In this document: positions 7,601 through 14,339 of the stretch, one piece after another
How positions within the stretch are numbered: position 1 is the first letter of the stretch
How the letters are laid out: every line of letters starts with the position of its first letter
Source: an uncultured Eubacteriaceae bacterium
Lineage (GTDB): Bacteria; Bacillota; Clostridia; Eubacteriales; UBA1433
Direction of reading: 5' to 3'
Assembly (NCBI GenBank): GCA_937880125.1
Contig: CALFLU010000078.1
Location: 1-22,688, forward strand
DNA: 22,688 nt
Made by a program: the position numbers and the translations under genes
Notes under the pieces: model-generated
Told to the model about the DNA's origin: nothing
The model's input: only the letters and a program-made list of their open reading frames with translations
The model's database searches: none

Positions 7601-8146
7601 ATGAAGTATAGTTGCACAATTTGTGGATATGGTTATGAAGGAACAATCCCGCCGGAGTTTTGCCCGCAATGTAAGGCACCAAGTGACAAATTTATCGAAA
7701 TCAAAGAAGGCGAAGGGCTGTCTTGGGCAGACCAGCATGTCATCGGCGTTGCAAAAGACGTAGATGAGCGCGTCGTAGAAGGCTTACAGATGAATTTTAT
7801 GGGCGAATGTACCGAAGTGGGTATGTATTTGGCCATGAGCAGACAAGCTGACCGTGAAGGTTATCCCGAAGTGGCGGAAGCCTACAAACGCATCGCATTT
7901 GAAGAAGCGGAACATGCGGCGAAATTTGCCGAATTGTTGGGCGAAGTGGTAACAGACAGCACAAAGAAAAATCTGGAGTTGCGCGTAGCGGCAGAACAAG
8001 GCGCTTGCCTCGGCAAGAAAGAATTGGCAACATTGGCAAAACAGTTGAACTATGATGCCGTACACGACACCGTACACGAAATGTGTAAAGATGAAGCAAG
8101 ACATGGTATGGCTTTTGAAGGTTTGTTAAAGAGATATTTTGGCTAA
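7601..8146 (+). CDS. Reverse rubrerythrin (rubredoxin domain N-terminal), hydrogen peroxide reductase
   Basis: Cytoplasmic NADH-linked peroxide reductase that protects anaerobes from hydrogen peroxide and oxygen. The rubredoxin-type iron site is at the N-terminus (C5-x-x-C8 and C21-x-x-C24), the reverse of classical rubrerythrin. A ferritin-like four-helix diiron domain follows (about 38-181), with ligands in MGECTE, EEAEH, AAEQGA and DEARH, including two ExxH motifs. The length of 181 residues is typical. AGGAGGAAG sits just upstream of the ATG, and the promoter and palindrome described separately suggest strong, stress-controlled expression. It is followed by a terminator and is probably monocistronic. 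Electron donors (NADH:rubredoxin oxidoreductase) are not in this window. Confidence 0.95.
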   Translation: MKYSCTICGYGYEGTIPPEFCPQCKAPSDKFIEIKEGEGLSWADQHVIGVAKDVDERVVEGLQMNFMGECTEVGMYLAMSRQADREGYPEVAEAYKRIAFEEAEHAAKFAELLGEVVTDSTKKNLELRVAAEQGACLGKKELATLAKQLNYDAVHDTVHEMCKDEARHGMAFEGLLKRYFG

Positions 8147-8160
8147 TAATATCCATACAT

Positions 8161-8197
8161 AAAAAAAGAGTGAGGCTTTTGCTTCACTCTTTTTTTT
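8161..8197. terminator. Bidirectional terminator between the rubrerythrin and YihY-like genes
   Basis: An A-tract, GAGTGAGGC, a short loop, GCTTCACTC and a T-tract form a hairpin with poly-A before and poly-T after, so it can work in both directions. It begins 14 bases after the rubrerythrin stop and overlaps the stop codon of the convergent YihY-like gene. Confidence 0.88.
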
Positions 8198-9017
8198 ATG
8201 TATCCGCCCAATCTTGCGGCTTATATTTTTGCAGATAATAGGAGACGTTGATTTCGTTGCCGACCAGCATAATAAAGATGAGAATATACAGCCACAGCAA
8301 AAAAACAAAGATGCCGCCGAGGCTGCCGAATATGACACCATAGCGGCCGAAGTTGTCCACATAAAAGCGAAAGAGCAACGTGGCAATAATCCAGCCGGTT
8401 GCAGAAAAAAGAGCACCCCAAAACACGTCTTTTAAGCGCAGTTTGATGTTGGGAGCAAATCGATATAAAAGACTGAAAGTGAGAACCATCATCAAAAATA
8501 CGATAAAGTAACCGACAATTCTGCCCGCTGTGAGTAAATTGATGCCAACGGGCAAAAGACGTGCCAGCAACTCTGTCAAATGTTGACCAAAAACGATGAG
8601 CAAAATCGCTACCACAATGATGGCGATAAAGATAAATGCAAAAATGAAAGCCAAAACAATGACCTTGACGGGACGTCGGTGGTTGGTGTCGGGGTAAGAT
8701 GTGGCCAGACCCAAAATAAAAGCGTTCATGCCGCTGACCAAAAACCAGAGTGCAAGGACAAGTGTACCCAGGCTGATTTGCGAGCTGAGCACTTCTTCAA
8801 TGGCGCTGAAGACTATGTTATATGCCGATTCGGGCATGGCGGCCTGCAAAAAAGGAAACAGACTGTCGACAGGCAGATAAAGTTTTGTCGTAACGGAAAT
8901 CAAAAAAATCATGGCAGGAATAAACGCAAGCGTCCAATAATAAGACATTTGCGCTGCAATGGAAGCGATTTTCGGTGAAAAGGCTCTTTTGAGAAAAGGT
9001 TTCACTTGATATTTCAT
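8196..9017 (-). CDS. YihY/virulence factor BrkB family membrane protein
   Basis: A 273-residue integral membrane protein of the YihY/BrkB family (once annotated as ribonuclease BN). Its molecular function is not firmly established. Family hallmarks include AAQMSYYWTLAFIPAMIFL near the start, SYPDTNHRRP, the RFAPNIKLRLKDVFWGA loop and YVDNFGRYGVIFGSLGGI, with about six membrane segments overall. The ATG start has AAGGGG about nine bases upstream. The upstream DUF4130-type gene ends 57 bases away; no T-rich terminator lies between them, only a small palindromic element (9038-9055, with TGTGATTCACA on the minus strand), so read-through from the radical SAM operon is possible. The stop codon lies within the shared terminator. 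Confidence 0.9.
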   Translation of the reverse strand: MKYQVKPFLKRAFSPKIASIAAQMSYYWTLAFIPAMIFLISVTTKLYLPVDSLFPFLQAAMPESAYNIVFSAIEEVLSSQISLGTLVLALWFLVSGMNAFILGLATSYPDTNHRRPVKVIVLAFIFAFIFIAIIVVAILLIVFGQHLTELLARLLPVGINLLTAGRIVGYFIVFLMMVLTFSLLYRFAPNIKLRLKDVFWGALFSATGWIIATLLFRFYVDNFGRYGVIFGSLGGIFVFLLWLYILIFIMLVGNEINVSYYLQKYKPQDWADT

Positions 9018-9074
9018 CTCAAATAACCCCTTTTAGCTTGATGTGAATCACAAGTTGATGGTTTTATTCTAAAG

Positions 9075-9794
9075 CTATTTGTCGGGGTTGTCAAATTCAA
9101 AGGCATGGGTGCGCATCTTTAACGGAAAATTGCTCCGTTGCAGGCGCGGGTTGGTTCTGGTTTGAATACTTGCCGACTCAAAATAAGAACGAAAAAGTTT
9201 TTGAATATATGTTTCGCCCTCGTCTAAGCGCGCAGCGGTAAATTCTTCCTTGGCCTCTGTCAGCAAATAGTGGCGGTTGCGGTGGAGCAGCATGATACTG
9301 CGCCTGCAATCGTGTATCACAAAGGGTGCATAAGCAAGCCGCTCGGCAAAATAGCCCGACAGCAACAAACTGATGTCATAGTCAGGCTCGTAGGCGGCGT
9401 ACAGAATATGATTTTTTTCGGAAAATCGCAAAAAACCGTAGTATCGATAAACCGAATTTAAAATTCGTTTGCGCCAGTTGCATATTTTTGAAACAGCATG
9501 GGGATAGGCATCGGATTTTTGCATCAGCGAGGCAATGTAGTCAATAATGGCCTGCTCCAAATCATCAGAACCGAACAAAAAAGCAAAATAGAGGTTTTCA
9601 TAAGCTGTTTGACCAAATCGGCGACAAATGCGGCGTGCAAATTTTTCGGCATTTTGCGCATGGGTGGTGTGCACAACACAATCGAGGAGCGGAAGGGCGG
9701 TAGAGACACGGCTGATTTGGATATCGGGCTTTGTATAATAAACATACAGTGCGCTGAGCAAGCCCGAAAAAGTGTCGTCATAGGCGATATACAT
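9075..9794 (-). CDS. DUF4130 / TIGR03915-type putative DNA metabolism protein
   Basis: A 239-residue protein resembling the TIGR03915 group ('probable DNA metabolism protein', DUF4130), which is normally encoded next to the radical SAM protein found here. Features seen: N-terminal MYIAYDDTFSGLLSALY, central FARRICRRFGQ and FLFGSDDLE, and a C-terminal part with FVIHDCRR and EEEFTAAR-like sequence (EAKEEFTAARLDEGETYIQKLFRSYF). Some relatives carry a C-terminal uracil-DNA-glycosylase-like domain; this one ends without it. The biochemical role is unknown. The ATG at 9794 has GGAAAGGAG upstream; a longer reading frame reaching 10049 lies inside the neighbour and is not supported. It overlaps the end of the radical SAM gene by 17 bases, so the two are co-transcribed. 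Confidence 0.85.
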   Translation of the reverse strand: MYIAYDDTFSGLLSALYVYYTKPDIQISRVSTALPLLDCVVHTTHAQNAEKFARRICRRFGQTAYENLYFAFLFGSDDLEQAIIDYIASLMQKSDAYPHAVSKICNWRKRILNSVYRYYGFLRFSEKNHILYAAYEPDYDISLLLSGYFAERLAYAPFVIHDCRRSIMLLHRNRHYLLTEAKEEFTAARLDEGETYIQKLFRSYFESASIQTRTNPRLQRSNFPLKMRTHAFEFDNPDK

Positions 9795-11043
9795 GAGCGG
9801 CTCCTTTCCCTGTCGAAAAAAAAGACAGCTGATGCGAAGAAGGATCTCGCAAAATAGAACGCAAATCTTCCGCATAAAAATCAGAAAACGGCATGCGCTT
9901 GCCATGAAGAACCATAAAATAGCGTGCACGTTTGAGCACGACGCCCATGCGCTTAAGTGCGTCAAAGTCCAAAAATCCCTCTTTGCGCAGCCGCACAATG
10001 CGCGCGGCGCTGCGACGACCGATACCGGGAATGCGCAACAAGGTTGCATAATCTGCGGTGCTGACCTCGATGGGAAAAAGGTGAAAATTGCGCAATGCCC
10101 AATCGGCCTTGGGATCGATATTCAAATCAAAAAAGGGCATGTCGGAAGACAGCAACTCTTCTGCATCAAAATCATAATAGCGCATGAGCCAATCTGCCTG
10201 AAACAGTCGATTTTCGCGCTTAAGGGGCACCGGGGTGCTCAGGGCGGGCAGCAGACTGTTTTCGTTGACGGGGATATAGGCCGAATACGTGACGCGTGCA
10301 AGCCCCAAAGACTGATAGAGATATTTGCTGGTGCGCAAAATTTGATAATCGCTCTCATTGCTTGCCCCGATAATCATTTGTGTGGATTGCCCTGCCGGCA
10401 AAAAAGATTGTCGGACGGGTTTGCTTGGAGAAAAAAGCGCCTTTTGCAGCCGGTTGTGAATCAGTTGCATGGGCGCGGCAATGGCGGCAAATGTTTTTTG
10501 AGGTGCCAATAGTTGCAGGCTTTGGCGAGTGGGCAGTTCAATGTTGATGCTCATGCGGTCAGCCAGATGGCCGCAGGCCTCTATCAAAGCCAAGTCGGCG
10601 CCGGGAAGCGCCTTGGCATGGATATAGCCCGCAAAGGCATATTTTTTTCGCAAAATAAGCAACGTGCGGTAAATATTTTGCTGGGTCTGGGTGGGTGTGT
10701 TTTCGATGGCGGAGCTCAAAAATAGCCCCGATATATAATTTCGTTTATAAAATTCATAGGTCAGCGCCGCCAACTCTTCGCTGTCAAAGCTCGCCCGCGG
10801 GCAGTTGTTCGTGACTTTATTGACACAATAGGTGCAATTATAGACGCATTTGTTGGTATAGAGCACTTTAAGCAGCGAGACGCAGCGGCCGTCTGCCGTG
10901 TAGCTGTGGCAAATGCCGGATACTGGTTGGGTGCGTAAATTTTTGTATTTCGATGTTTGATTATAGCCCGATGCACAGGTGGTGTCATATTTTGCGGCAT
11001 CCGAAAGAATTTCGAGTTTTTTTAACGTTTCTTCTGTAATCAT
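9778..11043 (-). CDS. Putative DNA modification/repair radical SAM protein (TIGR03916-type)
   Basis: A 421-residue radical SAM protein. C66-x3-C70-x2-C73 (CVYNCTYC) should bind the [4Fe-4S] cluster that cleaves S-adenosylmethionine. Additional cysteines lie near the start (C23, C45, C54, C81). A C-terminal helix-hairpin-helix (about 335-380, LLRIPGIGRRSAARIV) is a DNA-binding motif, which is why the family is linked to DNA modification or repair; the reaction is not known. The N-terminal LKKLEILSDAAKYDTTCASGY is typical of the family. The ATG at 11043 was chosen over upstream starts because a good promoter places the transcript start near 11053; the ribosome binding site (GGTGA) is weak. It overlaps the DUF4130-type gene. 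Confidence 0.9.
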   Translation of the reverse strand: MITEETLKKLEILSDAAKYDTTCASGYNQTSKYKNLRTQPVSGICHSYTADGRCVSLLKVLYTNKCVYNCTYCVNKVTNNCPRASFDSEELAALTYEFYKRNYISGLFLSSAIENTPTQTQQNIYRTLLILRKKYAFAGYIHAKALPGADLALIEACGHLADRMSINIELPTRQSLQLLAPQKTFAAIAAPMQLIHNRLQKALFSPSKPVRQSFLPAGQSTQMIIGASNESDYQILRTSKYLYQSLGLARVTYSAYIPVNENSLLPALSTPVPLKRENRLFQADWLMRYYDFDAEELLSSDMPFFDLNIDPKADWALRNFHLFPIEVSTADYATLLRIPGIGRRSAARIVRLRKEGFLDFDALKRMGVVLKRARYFMVLHGKRMPFSDFYAEDLRSILRDPSSHQLSFFSTGKGAAHVYRL

Positions 11044-11059
11044 GATTTTCACCGAGTTT

Positions 11060-11088
11060 AGTGTAGCATAACGAAACGCAAAAAGCAA
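11060..11088 (-). promoter_or_regulatory. Promoter candidate for the radical SAM/DUF4130 pair
   Basis: On the minus strand TTGCTT (11088-11083), a 17-bp spacer and TACACT (11065-11060) with the TGC extension. The predicted start, about 11053, leaves a leader of only some ten bases before the ATG at 11043. Confidence 0.6.
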
Positions 11089-11111
11089 ACATATGTTCGA
11101 ATATTCTTTCG

Positions 11112-11140
11112 TTGAAAATAACACTTTCGATTGATATAAT
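11112..11140 (+). promoter_or_regulatory. Promoter of the cupin gene
   Basis: TTGAAA (11112-11117), a 17-bp spacer and a perfect TATAAT (11135-11140), about 37 bases before the cupin ATG. It is divergent from the radical SAM promoter. Confidence 0.8.
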
Positions 11141-11176
11141 ATAAATAAATCAGTTCAGTAAGGAGGAATCAATGTC

Positions 11177-11518
11177 ATGGTAATAAAAGTAACAGAAGCA
11201 CAAGCAACAAAACTGGGGGGCGCAGGCGAAGGCAAAGCCGTAGTGCGTCAAGTCATTGCGCCGGACAAGTTAAACGGAAAGGGCAGAATGTTTAATCATA
11301 TCTTCCTGGAACCGGGCGCATCCATCAGCCATCATCAGCACGTAGGCGAGACGGAATGGTATTATATCATCAGCGGTCGCGGACTCTTTAACGACAACGG
11401 AAAAGAGGTAGAAGTGGGCGCGTTGGATTTGTGCATTACACCGGACCCCGAATATCACGACTTGAAAAACATCGGAGATGACACCTTGGAGATGATTGCG
11501 CTCATTTTGTACAGCTAA
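11177..11518 (+). CDS. Small single-domain cupin protein
   Basis: A 113-residue protein consisting of one cupin beta-barrel. Motif 1 is complete: G47-x5-H53-x-H55-x4-E60-x6-G67, and H94 (PEYHDLKN) supplies the fourth metal ligand of motif 2. A metal-dependent sugar- or small-molecule-binding, isomerase or dioxygenase role is possible, but single cupins of this size are too diverse for a firm function. AGGAGG at 11161-11166 fits the ATG at 11177; an ATG five bases earlier meets a stop after two codons. It has its own promoter and terminator, so it is probably monocistronic. Confidence 0.88.
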   Translation: MVIKVTEAQATKLGGAGEGKAVVRQVIAPDKLNGKGRMFNHIFLEPGASISHHQHVGETEWYYIISGRGLFNDNGKEVEVGALDLCITPDPEYHDLKNIGDDTLEMIALILYS

Positions 11519-11523
11519 TACAG

Positions 11524-11552
11524 AAAAAACCGGCAGAGACTGCCGGTTTTTT
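11524..11552. terminator. Bidirectional terminator between the cupin and aldo/keto reductase genes
   Basis: A perfect 13-bp inverted repeat (AAAAAACCGGCAG, loop AGA, CTGCCGGTTTTTT) starting five bases after the cupin stop. The A-tract and T-tract allow termination from both sides, and the convergent aldo/keto reductase gene ends at 11594. Confidence 0.92.
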
Positions 11553-11593
11553 ATTGCTGTTGATTCATCAGGTATAAGGATATTTTGGGTTTG

Positions 11594-12742
11594 CTACATC
11601 TCAATACTGAGCAAATCTTCATGTGCTACTTTTAATTCGTCGATAATTTTGATGTGTTGTGGACAATGCGCTTCGCACTGACCGCATTCGATGCAGTGAT
11701 CGGGTCTTCTTTTGACAGGTACATGCGCGTCATATTGAATGCGTGCCAATTTGTCGTTTTCATAAATATACCTGCCGTTATACAAAGAGAAGATAATGTT
11801 GATAGGGATGCGCTGCGGGCAGTCGTCAATGCAGTAGAGGCATCCGGTGCAGGGCACCTTGGTGCGGGAAGTGTAGAATTCGATCATGTCGTCGATGAGA
11901 TTTTTTTCGTTTTGTGTCAAATCGCCCACGCCATAGACAGAAGCGCTGCGGACATTTTCGACAATTTGGTCATAACTGCTGGCACCGCTGAGCACGCAGC
12001 TGACTTCTGGCAAATTAAACAAAAACTTCAGCGCCAGCTCCACAGGTGAGAGCGTTACGTTGTTTTTGTCAAACAGCGCCTGCATGGAAGGTGTGAGCAC
12101 CGGTGCGAGCCTGCCGCCCTTAAGAGGCTCCATAATCACCACGGGCAAACCTTTCTTGGCGGCATATTGCAAGCCCTCTAGGCCGGCCTGGTAGTCTTGA
12201 TCCATGTAATTGAGTTGAATTTGACAAAAATCCCAGTCGTAAGCATCCACGATTTCTTTAAAAATTTTCAAGTTGTCGTGAAAAGAAAAACCGATTTGCT
12301 TGGCACGACCCTCTTTTTTGATGGTATCCATAAAACTTTCGATATCGTTCTTTTTTGAAGCATGCCAAGATCCGGCGTTCAATGAATGCATTAAATAAAA
12401 ATCCAAATAATCGGTTTGGAGATTTTGCAGCTGTTCTTCGAACAGGACATAAAATCCCTTGTTTTCGGTGACTTGCCAAACAGGATTTTTTGTAGCCAGA
12501 TGAATTTTGTCGCGCAGATTATGTTTTTTTAAGATTTTTCCGACAAATTTTTCTGAAGTCCCCACATGATAGGGGTACGCTGTATCATAATAGTTGACAC
12601 CGTTTTCGTAACAGTGCAAAATCATTCGTTCAGCTTGTTCTTCGTCGATTTTGGAATTGTCGCCTTCTATTAAGGGAAAGCGCATACAGCCAAGGCCCAA
12701 TTGGGAAATTTCCAGGTCGTTTTTAAACTTTCGATATTTCAT
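11594..12742 (-). CDS. Aldo/keto reductase with C-terminal 2[4Fe-4S] ferredoxin domain
   Basis: A 382-residue oxidoreductase. The N-terminal TIM barrel has the aldo/keto reductase tetrad D53 (DTAYPY), Y58, K85 (ATKN) and H119 (LMHS). The C-terminal tail carries two four-cysteine clusters, C298/C301/C304/C308 and C350/C353/C356/C360, each followed by Pro, as in bacterial 2[4Fe-4S] ferredoxins. This architecture is common in anaerobes and suggests electrons can pass between iron-sulfur carriers and the carbonyl/alcohol site. The physiological substrate is unknown. The ATG start has GAGGAT about eight bases upstream. It is probably monocistronic, with its own promoter divergent from the trpS T-box and the shared terminator downstream. 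Confidence 0.94.
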   Translation of the reverse strand: MKYRKFKNDLEISQLGLGCMRFPLIEGDNSKIDEEQAERMILHCYENGVNYYDTAYPYHVGTSEKFVGKILKKHNLRDKIHLATKNPVWQVTENKGFYVLFEEQLQNLQTDYLDFYLMHSLNAGSWHASKKNDIESFMDTIKKEGRAKQIGFSFHDNLKIFKEIVDAYDWDFCQIQLNYMDQDYQAGLEGLQYAAKKGLPVVIMEPLKGGRLAPVLTPSMQALFDKNNVTLSPVELALKFLFNLPEVSCVLSGASSYDQIVENVRSASVYGVGDLTQNEKNLIDDMIEFYTSRTKVPCTGCLYCIDDCPQRIPINIIFSLYNGRYIYENDKLARIQYDAHVPVKRRPDHCIECGQCEAHCPQHIKIIDELKVAHEDLLSIEM

Positions 12743-12786
12743 ATATCGATCCTCACTTTCTAAGCGCTTCAGCTTGTATTTGTTTA

Positions 12787-12814
12787 ATCATACCATATTT
12801 TGCCGTTGTTGCAA
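12787..12814 (-). promoter_or_regulatory. Promoter candidate for the aldo/keto reductase gene
   Basis: On the minus strand TTGCAA (12814-12809), 16 bp and TATGAT (12792-12787) preceded by TGG (extended -10). It is divergent from the trpS promoter 22 bp away. Confidence 0.6.
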
Positions 12815-12835
12815 CCACGATTTTATGTGATAAAC

Positions 12836-12864
12836 TTGACAATGTAAGTTAAAAGAAATATAAT
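12836..12864 (+). promoter_or_regulatory. Consensus promoter of the T-box/trpS transcript
   Basis: A perfect TTGACA (12836-12841), a 17-bp spacer and a perfect TATAAT (12859-12864). Transcription should start near 12871, giving a leader of about 270 bases before trpS. Confidence 0.9.
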
Positions 12865-12882
12865 TTCTATCAATTTCATAAT

Positions 12883-13112
12883 TCGATGCGCAAGAAAAGT
12901 AAAAACGACATGTTGTCTGAAGAGAGCAAAACACGGCTGAGAGTTTTGTGGCAGGGTTGTTTTGAATGGGCTTGCAAGAATCTTGGAGGAAATGTCAATG
13001 CGTGTGGCGCGTTAAGCCCTTAAGCGGATGAAAAATCATTTCATCAAGTAAGGTGGTACCGCGATTTTATTTTGAAATAAAACCGTCCTTTATAGGTAAG
13101 GGCGGTTTTTTT
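12883..13112 (+). promoter_or_regulatory. T-box riboswitch, tryptophan-specific, upstream of trpS
   Basis: The leader senses uncharged tRNA-Trp and lets transcription proceed to trpS when charging is low. Stem I closes with GCAAG (12890-12894) and CTTGC (12971-12975). The specifier loop has the AGTA (12898-12901) and GAA (12964-12966) elements, followed by the codon TGG (12967-12969), which is tryptophan. The T-box core AAGGTGGTACCGCG is at 13050-13063, with the tRNA-end-binding bulge TGGT at 13054-13057. The antiterminator pairs AAGG and GCG of the core with CGTCCTT (13084-13090). The same segment instead pairs with AAGGGCGG (13098-13105) in the terminator, so the two structures exclude each other. 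Specifier and downstream gene agree. Confidence 0.95.
13081..13112 (+). terminator. Regulated terminator of the trpS T-box
   Basis: AACCGTCCTT and AAGGGCGGTT form a ten-pair stem with one G-T pair and a 7-base loop, followed by a T-run. It is the off-state of the T-box and is disrupted by the antiterminator. Confidence 0.9.
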
Positions 13113-13139
13113 GTATGAAAAAGAAACGGAGAGAGAAAA

Positions 13140-14147
13140 ATGTCTGAAACAAAAAAGAAGGTCATGTTCAGCGGAATTCAACCATCGGGAGACTTCACAA
13201 TCGGCAATTATTTTGGGGCGATTAAAAATTGGACAGAGCTGCAAAGCATCTATGAGTGCTATTTTTGCATTGTTGACTTGCATGCGCTGACGGTGCCCCA
13301 GGATGCTGCGATGTTGCGCAAAAGAACCTATGAGTGCTATGCAATGCTGATTGCGGCAGGGTTGGAGCCCGAAAAACTGGTGCTGTTTGTGCAGTCGCAT
13401 GTTGCGGCGCACAGTGAGTTGTCGTGGTTGCTGAACTGCTATACCTATATGGGCGAGTTGTCGAGGATGATTCAATTTAAAGAAAAATCGGCCAAGCAGG
13501 GCGAAAATATTCGTGCCGCATTGTTTGACTATCCCGTGCTCATGGCAGCAGACATTTTGCTTTATCAGGCTCATTATGTGCCCGTGGGCGAAGACCAGCG
13601 GCAACATATCGAAATTACAAGAGACATTGCCATGCGCTTTAATAATACGTATTCACCTACTTTTACAATCCCCGAGGGGCATTATCCCAAAACGGGAGCG
13701 CGCATTATGAGTCTGCAAGAGCCGCAAAACAAAATGAGCAAGTCAGACAGCAATGTCAATGCCTACATCACGCTCAAGGACAAACCGGAAGATATTTTGC
13801 GCAAATTTAAACGTGCGGTGACCGATTCCGATGACAAAATTGTATACGACGAACAAAACAAACCGGGCATTTCGAACCTGTTGCAAATTTATGCTTCCGC
13901 CAGAGGCATGACCATTGAGCAAGCACAAAACAGCTGCGGGGCAATGACCTATGCGGAGTTGAAAATGCAGGTGGCTGAAGGGGTCATCGAGACATTAAAA
14001 CCCATCCAAAAGCGATATGAAGAGTTGATGAAAGATAAAGAATTGCTGGAGAGTTACATGCGTCAAGGAGCGGAAAGAGCGGAAAAAGTCGCCAATAAAA
14101 CACTGCAAAAAGTGCAGAAAAAAATCGGTCTGGTGCTGCGCAAATAG
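13140..14147 (+). CDS. trpS: Tryptophanyl-tRNA synthetase
   Basis: A class I aminoacyl-tRNA synthetase that attaches tryptophan to tRNA-Trp. The 335-residue length is typical of bacterial TrpRS. The HIGH-type motif reads T20-I-G-N23, following SGIQPSGDF, and the KMSKS loop is K198-M-S-K-S202; both are characteristic of TrpRS. PVGEDQRQHIEITRDIA is a further TrpRS hallmark that helps distinguish it from TyrRS. CGGAGAGAG lies just upstream of the ATG. Expression should be controlled by the T-box leader, whose specifier is the tryptophan codon. No terminator hairpin was seen right after the gene. Confidence 0.98.
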   Translation: MSETKKKVMFSGIQPSGDFTIGNYFGAIKNWTELQSIYECYFCIVDLHALTVPQDAAMLRKRTYECYAMLIAAGLEPEKLVLFVQSHVAAHSELSWLLNCYTYMGELSRMIQFKEKSAKQGENIRAALFDYPVLMAADILLYQAHYVPVGEDQRQHIEITRDIAMRFNNTYSPTFTIPEGHYPKTGARIMSLQEPQNKMSKSDSNVNAYITLKDKPEDILRKFKRAVTDSDDKIVYDEQNKPGISNLLQIYASARGMTIEQAQNSCGAMTYAELKMQVAEGVIETLKPIQKRYEELMKDKELLESYMRQGAERAEKVANKTLQKVQKKIGLVLRK

Positions 14148-14339
14148 TATGTATATATATGAATGTTAAATTATAAATATACGTGAAAAAAAGAAAAGAA
14201 CACGGCAAATCTCGAATGAGTATACTAATATTTATACAAAAAAGACAGAATATTTTTAAAATCATGTTTATTTTTTTGCGCGTATTGATTATAATAGTAC
14301 TATTCAGCATTTTAACAAAGCAAAAAAAGGAGGAAACAC
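14148..14339 (+). other. AT-rich intergenic region before the pyruvate carboxylase gene
   Basis: About 190 bases between trpS and the pyruvate carboxylase gene. It holds a promoter candidate and palindrome near its right end, listed separately. No convincing gene, terminator or riboswitch was seen in the remainder. Confidence 0.6.
14267..14304 (+). promoter_or_regulatory. Promoter and palindromic operator candidate of the pyruvate carboxylase gene
   Basis: A weak -35 TTTATT (14267-14272), 17 bp and a perfect -10 TATAAT (14290-14295). The perfect 12-bp palindrome AATAGTACTATT (14293-14304) overlaps the end of the -10 and reaches toward the expected start site, where a repressor could act. Confidence 0.55.

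Noticed and set aside
9038..9055. Small palindromic element (TGTGATTCACA on the minus strand) as a terminator or CRP-like site
   Set aside because: The stem is short with no T-run on either strand, and one copy is not enough to name a regulator. It is mentioned only in the YihY-like gene entry.
9795..10049. N-terminal extension of the DUF4130-type gene
   Set aside because: It is inside the radical SAM coding region, and GGAAAGGAG together with the family-typical MYIAYDDT start points to 9794.
13044..13607. Antisense open frame across the T-box and the start of trpS
   Set aside because: It overlaps a strongly supported riboswitch and trpS, with no protein features.
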